DNA of 6,754 nucleotides from Paraclostridium ghonii (GCF_023653455.1 NZ_JAKEDR010000181.1:1-6754), one strand, 5' to 3'. Positions 1 through 6,028 are shown, counted from the first letter of the stretch. Numbers and translations: made by a program. Notes: a model not told the origin generated them from the letters alone.

Positions 1-1002
1 GTATATATATATGTAAATAATAAAGTTAAATATTTTACTCCTAATGGATACTTTAAAGATTCAATACCATACAATAATAGTAGCGTACTAGGATTTAATA
101 CATATAAATACAATTCATATACATTTAGGGAGCTCAAATTTAATGTAGATGGATACACAATTCAAATTATAAGAAATATAGATTCTGAAATGGTTCTTTT
201 AAATAGATTATTAATTGTATTTTTTATAGGAACTGTGTTAGCTATAGTAACAACTTATTTTATAGCTTTATACTTAACTAAAAAAGCTCTTATTCCAATT
301 GAAAAAACATGGAATAATCAAGTGAAATTTATACAGGATGCTTCTCATGAGCTTAGAACTCCAATAACTATTATTTCATCTAAGTTAGAAAGTTTGTTAA
401 AATACCCGAAAAATTCTATAAGTGATGAAATTGAAACTATTGCAGATGCAATGAAAGAGAATAGAAGATTAAAAAAGATGGTAAATGATTTACTAGATTT
501 GACAAAAGAAGAAAGTATAACTAAATTAAATATAGAAGAATTGGATGTAAATGAATTAGTAAAAGGTATTAGTAATGACTATATAGAGATATCATATGTG
601 CATGATAAGAAATTTAACTATAATTTTAAAGGGAACAATTCTTTTATAGTAACTGATAAATCCAAATTAAGACAACTTATAGTAATATTTATAGATAATG
701 CATTTAAGTATACAGATAAAGGTGATTATATAGATATAAACGTTTTTAATCGAGAAAGTGATTGTATTATATCCATAAAGGATAGTGGAATAGGAATTGA
801 GGAAAAAGATATAAATTTAGTTTTTGATAGATTTTTTAGAAGTGATATAGTAAGAGAAAAAGGGATTGATGGATCTGGAATAGGTCTTAGTATTGCGAGT
901 ATGATTATAAAAAGTTTAAAAGGAGATATAAAAGTATATTCTAAATTAAATGAAGGAACTGAATTTAAAATAATTTTACCTAAAAAGATAAAAAATAATT
1001 GA
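1..1002 (+). CDS. Sensor histidine kinase, 5'-truncated by the window edge
   Basis: Membrane-bound sensor kinase of a two-component system; it would autophosphorylate on a histidine and pass the phosphate to a response regulator, presumably encoded upstream outside the window. The frame is open from base 1 (333 codons visible). The Met at 190 has no ribosome binding site and lies just before a membrane segment, so it is internal. In window numbering, residues 1-65 look like the end of an extracellular sensor region and about 66-92 are a hydrophobic transmembrane helix. A short linker leads to the phosphoacceptor motif SHELRTP (His116). The N box follows (DNA, Asn233), then G1 (DSGIG, 261-265), F box (FDRFF, 275-279) and G2 (GSGIGLS, from 291), so the catalytic domain is complete. 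The linker between membrane and His is too short for a normal HAMP domain. The stimulus cannot be read from the sequence. The identification as a histidine kinase is firm; subfamily and partner are unknown. Confidence 0.95.
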   Translation, partial: VYIYVNNKVKYFTPNGYFKDSIPYNNSSVLGFNTYKYNSYTFRELKFNVDGYTIQIIRNIDSEMVLLNRLLIVFFIGTVLAIVTTYFIALYLTKKALIPIEKTWNNQVKFIQDASHELRTPITIISSKLESLLKYPKNSISDEIETIADAMKENRRLKKMVNDLLDLTKEESITKLNIEELDVNELVKGISNDYIEISYVHDKKFNYNFKGNNSFIVTDKSKLRQLIVIFIDNAFKYTDKGDYIDINVFNRESDCIISIKDSGIGIEEKDINLVFDRFFRSDIVREKGIDGSGIGLSIASMIIKSLKGDIKVYSKLNEGTEFKIILPKKIKNN

Positions 1003-1028
1003 TTTGGAAAACATTGTTTGGGTATAAT
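999..1028 (+). promoter_or_regulatory. Candidate promoter upstream of trxA with overlapping SigB-like and SigA-like elements
   Basis: TGATT (1000-1004), 15 bases, then GGGTAT (1020-1025) fits a SigB-type promoter as I recall it for low-GC Gram-positives (GGGTAT -10 element). In the same bases, TTGATT (999-1004), 18 bases, then TATAAT (1023-1028) gives a SigA-type promoter with a perfect -10. The -35 overlaps the kinase stop codon. Transcription would start near 1035, leaving a leader of roughly 140 bases before trxA. This is inferred from motif match only. Confidence 0.42.
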
Positions 1029-1055
1029 TAGAATATGTCAATGAGAGTAGTAAAT

Positions 1056-1082
1056 TTACAGAAATGTGACAAAGTTACAGAA
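1056..1082 (+). repeat. Direct repeat TTACAGAA x2 in the trxA leader/upstream region
   Basis: TTACAGAA occurs at 1056-1063 and again at 1075-1082, 19 bases start to start, close to two helical turns. Such spaced direct repeats can be binding sites for response regulators, but in an AT-rich spacer this can also be chance. No binding protein is implied by the sequence. Confidence 0.3.
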
Positions 1083-1089
1083 TAAAAAC

Positions 1090-1116
1090 TCTTTATTAAA
1101 TATATTATAATAAAGA
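1090..1116 (+). terminator. Weak AT-only hairpin between kinase gene and trxA
   Basis: TCTTTATTA (1090-1098) pairs with TAATAAAGA (1108-1116) around a 9-base loop. The stem is 9 bp but contains only one G-C pair, and the following bases (tttaatta) are only partly T-rich. It could be a weak terminator for the kinase transcript, a leader structure of trxA mRNA, or an operator dyad. Confidence 0.25.
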
Positions 1117-1172
1117 ATTTAATTAGTAATAATAATGGAATAAATATATAAATATATTAGGAGGAAAAAATT

Positions 1173-1487
1173 ATGGCTAAAACAATAAATACAGGGAATT
1201 TTAGAGGTACAGTAGAAGATAATAAAGGCGTTGTAGTAGTAGACTTTTTTGCAACATGGTGTGGGCCTTGCAAGATGTTAGCTCCAGTATTTGAAAGTGT
1301 TTCGTCAGAAGTAGATAATGCTAAATTTGTTAAAGTAGATATTGATGAAAGTTTAGAGTTGGCTCAAAAATTTGGAATCTCAACAGTACCAACTATGATG
1401 ATATTTAAAGATGGTAAAGTAGTTGATAAATTAATTGGATTTATGCCAAAAGAAAGTTTAAAAGCAAAAGTAGAAGCTCATTTATAA
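1173..1487 (+). CDS. trxA: Thioredoxin
   Basis: Small cytoplasmic dithiol protein that reduces disulfides in ribonucleotide reductase, peroxiredoxins, methionine sulfoxide reductases and other clients. It is 104 residues, the normal length of a single thioredoxin domain. The active site is WCGPCK (Cys30 and Cys33). The buried acidic residue (Asp24, in VVVDFFATW) and the cis-proline loop (STVPT, Pro73) are present, as is the C-terminal FKDG..V..LIGF strand region. The start is clear: AGGAGG at 1159-1164 lies 8 bases before ATG. It is followed 89 bases later by the trxB-like gene on the same strand, its probable electron donor, so the two form a thioredoxin module. A candidate stress-type promoter lies upstream, and a strong hairpin lies between the two genes. 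Nothing is missing or degenerate. Confidence 0.97.
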   Translation: MAKTINTGNFRGTVEDNKGVVVVDFFATWCGPCKMLAPVFESVSSEVDNAKFVKVDIDESLELAQKFGISTVPTMMIFKDGKVVDKLIGFMPKESLKAKVEAHL

Positions 1488-1500
1488 AATAATTAATTTA

Positions 1501-1530
1501 TTAGGGTGCTAAGTTATATTAGCACCCTAA
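1501..1530 (+). promoter_or_regulatory. Strong intergenic hairpin between trxA and trxB, no U-tract
   Basis: TTAGGGTGCTAA (1501-1512) and TTAGCACCCTAA (1519-1530) form a perfect 12-bp stem with a 6-base loop (gttata). The bases after it (attacatata) contain no run of T, so it is not a standard intrinsic terminator. It more likely permits read-through into trxB while stabilising or processing the trxA 3' end, giving more trxA than trxB product. A partial terminator is the alternative. Confidence 0.7.
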
Positions 1531-1561
1531 ATTACATATAGTTAATACATGAATAAATTAA

Positions 1562-1570
1562 AAGAAGGTG
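1562..1570 (+). promoter_or_regulatory. Ribosome binding site that sets the trxB start
   Basis: AAGAAGGTG lies 6 bases before ATG 1577. The GTG at 1568-1570, which would open a longer in-frame reading, is the last part of this site and is therefore not the start. Confidence 0.8.
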
Positions 1571-1576
1571 AACTTT

Positions 1577-2440
1577 ATGAGATATGATATAGCTATAATA
1601 GGAAGTGGACCAGCAGGGATATCGGCAGCAATAAATGGAACTATAAGAAACAAAAAAGTAATTTTATTTGGGAATGATGATTTAAGTGCAAAATTAGTTA
1701 AAGCTCCATCAATAGACAACTATTTAGGATTTTACGATATAAGTGGAAATGATTTAAAAGATAAATTTAAAAAACATTTAGAAGATATGAATATAGAAAT
1801 AACAAAAGTAAAAGTAAATAACGTATATGCTATGGGAGAGTATTTTACATTAATGGCTGGAGATGAAATGTTTGAAGCCAGTAGTGTAATAATAGCAAGT
1901 GGAGTTGAGTATGGTAAGGCTATAAAAGGTGAAGAAGAGTTTTTAGGTAAAGGGGTAGGTTATTGTGCAACTTGTGATGCTCCTTTATATAGAGATAAAA
2001 AAGTTGCAGTAATAGGTTATAATCATGAAGCAGAAGAGGATGCAAATTTCTTAAGTGAAATTACGGCTAAAACTTACTTTATACCTATGCATAAAAATGA
2101 GCTTAATCTAAATGAAAACATAGAAGTTATAAAAGATTTTCCGCTAGAGATACAAGGAGATAACTTGGTTAATAAGTTAAAACTTAGAAATCAAGAATTA
2201 GATGTTGATGGAGTGTTTGTTATGAAAGATAGTGCTTCTCCAAAGGCTTTAGTTCCTGGAATAGAAACTGAAGGAGTCCATATAAAAGTTAATATAAATA
2301 TGGAAACCAATATACCAGGATGTTATGCTTGTGGAGATTGTGCAGGTAAACCATATCAATATTTAAAATCAGCAGGTCAAGGTCAAATAGCTGCTCTTAA
2401 TGCTGTTAGCTATTTAGGTAAAAAGAAAATTGAAAATTGA
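1577..2440 (+). CDS. trxB: Thioredoxin reductase-like flavoprotein, probably ferredoxin-dependent (FFTR type)
   Basis: Predicted cytoplasmic FAD enzyme that reduces the disulfide of the neighbouring thioredoxin. From ATG 1577 it is 287 residues, shorter than the usual 310-320 of NADPH thioredoxin reductases. The N-terminal FAD motif is intact (GSGPAG, 9-14), the redox site is CATC (Cys130, Cys133), and the C-terminal FAD motif is ACGD (251-254). The part that should bind NADPH is degenerate: where classical enzymes have GGGxSAxEEA, this protein has GYNHEAEED (147-155), and the HRRxxxR phosphate-binding motif is replaced by a sequence around IPMHKNEL. That pattern is what is known of the clostridial ferredoxin-dependent flavin thioredoxin reductases, so I infer electrons from ferredoxin. 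Three cysteines (249, 252, 255) sit around the C-terminal FAD motif. It follows trxA and ends at a strong terminator. Family assignment is firm; the electron donor is inference. Confidence 0.9.
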   Translation: MRYDIAIIGSGPAGISAAINGTIRNKKVILFGNDDLSAKLVKAPSIDNYLGFYDISGNDLKDKFKKHLEDMNIEITKVKVNNVYAMGEYFTLMAGDEMFEASSVIIASGVEYGKAIKGEEEFLGKGVGYCATCDAPLYRDKKVAVIGYNHEAEEDANFLSEITAKTYFIPMHKNELNLNENIEVIKDFPLEIQGDNLVNKLKLRNQELDVDGVFVMKDSASPKALVPGIETEGVHIKVNINMETNIPGCYACGDCAGKPYQYLKSAGQGQIAALNAVSYLGKKKIEN

Positions 2441-2480
2441 AAATAACCTCCTTTATTTTAATTGGAGGTTATTTTTATTT
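2440..2480 (+). terminator. Intrinsic terminator of the trxA-trxB unit
   Basis: AAATAACCTCC (2441-2451) pairs perfectly with GGAGGTTATTT (2464-2474) around a 12-base loop, with A2440-T2475 able to extend it. The right arm runs straight into a T-rich tract (to 2480). The left arm starts at the last base of the trxB stop codon. This is a textbook Rho-independent terminator. Confidence 0.9.
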
Positions 2481-2567
2481 TCTATATAGCTCATATTTTA
2501 CAAATTTATTTTAAATTGATTAATATAGTAAAATATTATAGTAGAAATAAAAAAACATATATGCTAT

Positions 2568-2588
2568 TATTAATGCTAGCTATTAATA
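2568..2588. repeat. Near-perfect inverted repeat upstream of degV
   Basis: TATTAAT (2568-2574) and ATTAATA (2582-2588) flank GCTAGC, itself a palindrome, plus one extra T. The dyad is centred about 85 bases before the degV start and about 50 before the candidate -10. It may be an operator, but the arms are AT-only and no known box is recognised. Confidence 0.25.
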
Positions 2589-2625
2589 CTATATAATATA
2601 TATTATATGATGATACTTTAGATAG

Positions 2626-2634
2626 TGTTATACT
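2626..2634 (+). promoter_or_regulatory. Candidate extended -10 promoter of degV
   Basis: TGTTATACT has the TGn extension followed by TATACT (2629-2634), five of six bases of the SigA -10 consensus, about 30 bases before the degV ATG. No good -35 is seen at the usual distance, which is acceptable for extended -10 promoters. A second TATAAT lies at 2592-2597 within an AT palindrome. Confidence 0.35.
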
Positions 2635-2663
2635 TGCAAAGAGTTAGTTATGGAGGAATTTAA

Positions 2664-3509
2664 ATGAGTAATATAAAGTTGGTATGTGATAGTCTATCAG
2701 ATATACCTAAAGAATTAATAGATAAATATGATATACATGTTGTTCCATTAACTGTTATATTTGATGAAAAAGAATATATAGATGGAATAGATCTAAGCAA
2801 AGAAGAATTTTATAAAATGTTAAGAAATAGTGAAAATATGCCTAAAACTTCTCAATGTACTTATATACAGTTTAGAGATACTTTTAAAAAATATTTAAGT
2901 CAAGGTAAAGATATCCTTTATATAGGAGGATCATCATTGGCTTCAGGGACTTTACAAAGTGCTACTATGGCAAAAAATGATTTAGAAGGAAATATTTATA
3001 TATTTGATACTAAAAGTTTATCTATAGGTGGTGGAAGTTTTGCATTATCAGCATCTGAAATGATAGCAAAAGAAGAGAGTATAGAAAACATAATAAATCA
3101 TTTAGAGAAGATAAAAGAAAGTTTGAAAATATTTTTTACTGTAGATAGTTTAGATTATTTACAAAAAGGTGGAAGGTTATCTCTAGCTAAAGCTACTATA
3201 GGAAATATGTTAAATATAAAGCCTATTCTTTCTATTGAAGAAGGTACTATAAAGCCAATTGGACAAGTAAGAGGGAAAAAGCAAGTTTTAAGTAAGATAA
3301 CAAACTTGATAAAAGAAAGCATAGGTACTGATTTAAGAAATAAAAGAGTAATGCTTACTTATGGAGATAATAAAGCTGACATAGATTCTTTTAAAGAAAA
3401 AATAGAAAAAGAGTTTATTGTAGATGAAATTATAATTGAGAATGTTAGTTCTAGTATATGCTCACATACAGGACCTGGAATAATAGGTATAGTTTGTTGC
3501 GATATATAG
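2664..3509 (+). CDS. DegV family fatty-acid-binding protein (FakB-like)
   Basis: DegV-family proteins bind one fatty acid. Characterised members (FakB) present it to the kinase FakA, giving acyl-phosphate for phospholipid synthesis. This protein is 281 residues, a normal full length. Family motifs in order are CDSLSDIP (8-15), KTSQ (61-64), GGSSLASGTLQSA (88-100), a FFTVDSLDYLQKGGRLS block near the middle, a GNMLNIKPILSIEEG block, and SHTGPGIIG near the C-terminus (His268). Thr62 and Ser94 sit where FakB proteins contact the fatty-acid carboxylate. The motif that is often TSQP reads TSQC here (Cys65). The start has GGAGGA at 2652-2657, 6 bases before ATG. The gene appears monocistronic: a terminator precedes it and a long hairpin follows, converging on feoB. 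No fakA is in the window, so whether it serves exogenous fatty-acid use or another role cannot be decided. Confidence 0.93.
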   Translation: MSNIKLVCDSLSDIPKELIDKYDIHVVPLTVIFDEKEYIDGIDLSKEEFYKMLRNSENMPKTSQCTYIQFRDTFKKYLSQGKDILYIGGSSLASGTLQSATMAKNDLEGNIYIFDTKSLSIGGGSFALSASEMIAKEESIENIINHLEKIKESLKIFFTVDSLDYLQKGGRLSLAKATIGNMLNIKPILSIEEGTIKPIGQVRGKKQVLSKITNLIKESIGTDLRNKRVMLTYGDNKADIDSFKEKIEKEFIVDEIIIENVSSSICSHTGPGIIGIVCCDI

Positions 3510-3526
3510 AGTAGATAACAAATATT

Positions 3527-3607
3527 AGGGAGTGAGAGTATATTTTGACATAAGCTGAAAAGATGCTTGAAATGTAGCTAAAATATACTCTCACTCCCTT
3601 TTGTTTT
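3527..3607 (+). terminator. Long structured hairpin terminator between convergent degV and feoB
   Basis: The 20 bases at 3527-3546 (starting AGGGAGTGAG) are the perfect reverse complement of 3580-3599 (ending CTCACTCCCT). The 33-base loop can itself fold: ACAT (3548-3551) with ATGT (3572-3575), and AAGC (3552-3555) with GCTT (3565-3568). On the plus strand the stem is followed by TTTTGTTTT, so it terminates degV well. On the minus strand it lies just past the feoB stop but is followed only by AATATTTGTT, so termination of feoAB there is likely weaker. Probably a bidirectional terminator or 3'-end stabiliser. Confidence 0.85.
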
Positions 3608-3610
3608 ATA

Positions 3611-5737
3611 TTAAATTAATACAAATAGGTTAAATAAACAAGTTGTTAAAAAGCATACCACAAACGCGATAAAAGTAGGCATTAAAAATCCTATTATAGT
3701 CCATTTAAAGCTCTTTGTTTCTTTTCTTATTGTCCATAGAGTTGTAGCACAAGGCCAATGTAAAAGACTAAATAACATTGTATTTATAGCAGTTAAATAA
3801 GTCCATCCATGATCTTTTAAAACCTCTCCAAGTGCATTTAAACTATTAAGTTCAACCATAGACCCAGTTGCCAAATAAGACATTAATAGTATTGGAATTA
3901 CTATCTCATTTGCTGGAAAACCTAGAATAAATGCAAGAAGAATAAACCCATCAAGTCCTATAAATCTTGCTAGTGGATCTAAAAAACTTGCAATAAGAGA
4001 TAATATACTCATATCACCTATATATATATTTGCAAATATCCATGTAATAAGTCCAGCAGGTATAGCAACCACAACAGCTCTACCTAATACAAAAATTGTT
4101 CTATCTATTATTGATGTATATATAACTCTACCTATTTTAGGAGTTCTATAAGGAGGAAGCTCTAATGTAAAAGTTGAAGGAACTCCTTTTAGTAGTGTTT
4201 TTGATAAAATATAAGAAACCATTAAAGTAGTTATAATCCCAAATATTATAGTAAGAGCTATACAAAGAGCAACTATAGTACTACTTACAAACGAATTATT
4301 TATAAAATATGTGAAAAAGATTGTAGATATAGCTATTAAAGTTGGAAAGCGTCCATTACAAGGGACAAAGTTATTAGTAAGGATAGCTATTAACCTTTCT
4401 CTTGGAGAATCTATAATTCTACAACCTATAACTCCAGCTGCATTGCATCCAAACCCCATACACATAGTTAGACATTGTTTACCATGACAACAAGCTTTTT
4501 TAAACATATGATCAAGATTAAAAGCAACTCTAGGCAAGTATCCAAAATCTTCAAGCAAAGTAAACAATGGGAAAAATATTGCCATAGGAGGAAGCATAAC
4601 AGATACAACCCAAGCAAGAGTTCTATACATACCGTAGCTAATCATTTCATTTAGCCATAAAGGACATTGAATAGATGATAAGAAATTATACAAAATCGCT
4701 TCAAATTTAAATAAAACATTAGACAGTAAGCTAGATGGTAAGTTTGCGCCTTCAATAGTAATCCAAAGAATTATACAAAGCATTAAAAGCATTAAAGGTA
4801 ATCCAAATTTTTTAGATGTAATTACTGCATCAATTTTATCATCTCTATGGAATTTATTTTTATTTTGAATAGTAACGCTTTTTTCATAGAGTTCTTTTGC
4901 ATGTTCATACATGTTCATACTCATAGAATCTCTAATATAAACTTTATCTATATTAGGTGGTAGTTTTGATTTAATCTTATCTATATCAGTTATATAATCT
5001 CCAGTTATATAACTATTCATAGATTCATAAATACTAGTATCTCCATCGATTAATCTAAGGCCTAGCCATCTTGATTTTATATAAGGTATGATTGAAGATA
5101 AATCATTTTCTATTATTTTTAACATATTTTCTATGTTTTCTTCATATTTAATGATTTTATTGTTATATTTATAAGATTTGTTTACAACCATATCTAAAGT
5201 TTTAAGTAGATTATCCATACCTTCACCACTTCTAGCTGAGGTTAAGACAACAGGAATTCCAAGTTCTTTTTCTATAATATCTTTATTTATAAAAATACCT
5301 TTTTTTCTTGCCTCATCAACTAGATTTATGCAAAGGATAACATTATCGGTAAGTTCCATTATTTGAAATGCTAAATTTAAATTACGTTCTAAAGATGTAG
5401 CATCAGCTACTACGATAACTGCATCTAGGTGTCCAAAACAGGCAAAATCACGAGCTACTATTTCTTCTTGAGAGGCAGCGAATAAAGAATAAGTTCCTGG
5501 TAAATCAATTAAAGCAAAATCTTTGTCATTATATTTAAAATCACCTCTAGCTGTACATACTGTTTTGCCGGGCCAATTTCCAGTATGTTGTCTAAGGCCT
5601 GTTAAATAATTAAACACTGTACTTTTACCAGTGTTAGGATTTCCAGCAAGTGCTATTATATACTGGTTATCTTTTTTATCGATATTGAACATATCTTTCA
5701 AAGATTTCATTTTCGTAGAATTATAAGTTAACCCCAT
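3611..5737 (-). CDS. feoB: Ferrous iron (divalent metal) transport protein B
   Basis: Polytopic membrane protein with a cytoplasmic GTPase, the main uptake route for Fe2+ in many anaerobes. It is 708 residues. The G domain shows all five motifs: G1 GNPNTGKST (32-40), G2 around HTGNWPGKTV (51-60), G3 DLPG (78-81), G4 NLVD (138-141) and G5 SAR (167-169). A helical linker domain follows to about 300, then hydrophobic segments from about 313 to the C-terminus with two gate regions. The first contains GFGCN (428-432) and the variant PCNGRFP (459-465) that I associate with clostridial-type FeoB rather than the enterobacterial PCSARLP. The start at 5737 has a G7 tract 11 bases upstream as its likely ribosome binding site; Met10 has none. 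It is the second gene after feoA (31-base gap) and no feoC follows. Iron is the expected substrate, though some FeoB proteins carry manganese. Confidence 0.95.
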   Translation of the reverse strand: MGLTYNSTKMKSLKDMFNIDKKDNQYIIALAGNPNTGKSTVFNYLTGLRQHTGNWPGKTVCTARGDFKYNDKDFALIDLPGTYSLFAASQEEIVARDFACFGHLDAVIVVADATSLERNLNLAFQIMELTDNVILCINLVDEARKKGIFINKDIIEKELGIPVVLTSARSGEGMDNLLKTLDMVVNKSYKYNNKIIKYEENIENMLKIIENDLSSIIPYIKSRWLGLRLIDGDTSIYESMNSYITGDYITDIDKIKSKLPPNIDKVYIRDSMSMNMYEHAKELYEKSVTIQNKNKFHRDDKIDAVITSKKFGLPLMLLMLCIILWITIEGANLPSSLLSNVLFKFEAILYNFLSSIQCPLWLNEMISYGMYRTLAWVVSVMLPPMAIFFPLFTLLEDFGYLPRVAFNLDHMFKKACCHGKQCLTMCMGFGCNAAGVIGCRIIDSPRERLIAILTNNFVPCNGRFPTLIAISTIFFTYFINNSFVSSTIVALCIALTIIFGIITTLMVSYILSKTLLKGVPSTFTLELPPYRTPKIGRVIYTSIIDRTIFVLGRAVVVAIPAGLITWIFANIYIGDMSILSLIASFLDPLARFIGLDGFILLAFILGFPANEIVIPILLMSYLATGSMVELNSLNALGEVLKDHGWTYLTAINTMLFSLLHWPCATTLWTIRKETKSFKWTIIGFLMPTFIAFVVCFLTTCLFNLFVLI
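4901..4920. repeat. 10-bp tandem duplication inside feoB
   Basis: ATGTTCATAC is present twice in tandem, within the codons for residues of the feoB linker domain (around Met272-Glu278). The unit is not a multiple of three, so gain or loss of one copy would shift the reading frame. Two copies are few, and codon-level chance is a plausible explanation. Confidence 0.6.
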
Positions 5738-5748
5738 AATTTTATCAT

Positions 5749-5755
5749 CCCCCCC
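5749..5755 (-). promoter_or_regulatory. G7 tract acting as feoB ribosome binding site
   Basis: On the minus strand AAGGGGGGGATGAT lies in the 31-base gap between feoA and feoB, with 11 bases between the last G and ATG 5737. It is the only purine-rich Shine-Dalgarno candidate before the feoB start. Its homopolymer nature is unusual in this AT-rich sequence. Confidence 0.6.
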
Positions 5756-5768
5756 TTAATATAAAAAT

Positions 5769-5996
5769 TTATATATATGAAACTAATATTTTTTGACCCT
5801 CTTCTTTTCTAAGTGCAATCATAGCACCTCGTATATTATATACTGTTAGATTATCTTTAGGACCACGTCTAACTACATCTATTAAAGCACCATTAGTTAA
5901 GCCAAGTGCTAACATTCGCTCTCTTAGGTAACCTTCTGATAAAAGTCCTTCTACCTTAACGGTGCTACATATATCTGCATCAGCAAGTTTAACCAT
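5769..5996 (-). CDS. feoA: Ferrous iron transport protein A
   Basis: Small cytoplasmic SH3-like protein thought to bind FeoB and support its transport or GTPase cycle. It is 75 residues from ATG 5996, the usual size. Typical FeoA features are visible: an early charged/hydrophobic strand, the LxEGYLRERMLALGLTNG region (about 18-36) matching the family's G..R..L..LG...G pattern, and a C-terminal stretch with RGAMIALRKEEGQKI. The start is set by GGAGG (minus strand, 6009-6005) 8 bases before ATG; an in-frame TTG at 6011 overlaps that site and is not used. It is the promoter-proximal gene of feoAB, with feoB 31 bases downstream. A DtxR-type inverted repeat at 6029-6044 lies in its 5' region, so repression by the adjacent metalloregulator is likely. 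Confidence 0.92.
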   Translation of the reverse strand: MVKLADADICSTVKVEGLLSEGYLRERMLALGLTNGALIDVVRRGPKDNLTVYNIRGAMIALRKEEGQKILVSYI

Positions 5997-6004
5997 AAAA
6001 AATA

Positions 6005-6009
6005 CCTCC
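6005..6009 (-). promoter_or_regulatory. Ribosome binding site that sets the feoA start
   Basis: GGAGG on the minus strand lies 8 bases before ATG 5996. The longer in-frame reading would begin at TTG 6011, which overlaps this site, so it is rejected. Confidence 0.85.
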
Positions 6010-6028
6010 AAAATTTATAAGAAAAAAT

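Noticed and set aside
1003..1172. Riboswitch or T-box in the long trxA leader
   Set aside because: No conserved T-box motif, specifier loop or terminator/antiterminator pair could be found; only a weak AT hairpin is present.
1500..1535. Intrinsic terminator separating trxA and trxB into two transcripts
   Set aside because: The stem is strong, but the following bases have no T-run and no clear promoter lies before trxB, so read-through seems more likely.
2591..2608. 18-bp perfect palindrome as a strong operator in its own right
   Set aside because: It is made only of A and T in an AT-rich spacer, where such palindromes arise easily; kept only as part of a low-interest observation.
5178..5366. 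Plus-strand open frame of 62 codons
   Set aside because: It lies antisense within feoB, has no ribosome binding site, and its translation is what the complement of a conserved gene would give.
5731..5751. Minus-strand mini-ORF (ATG at 5748, six codons) overlapping the feoB start, as a possible leader peptide
   Set aside because: Its ATG directly abuts the G7 tract with no spacer, so ribosomes could not use that tract to start there.
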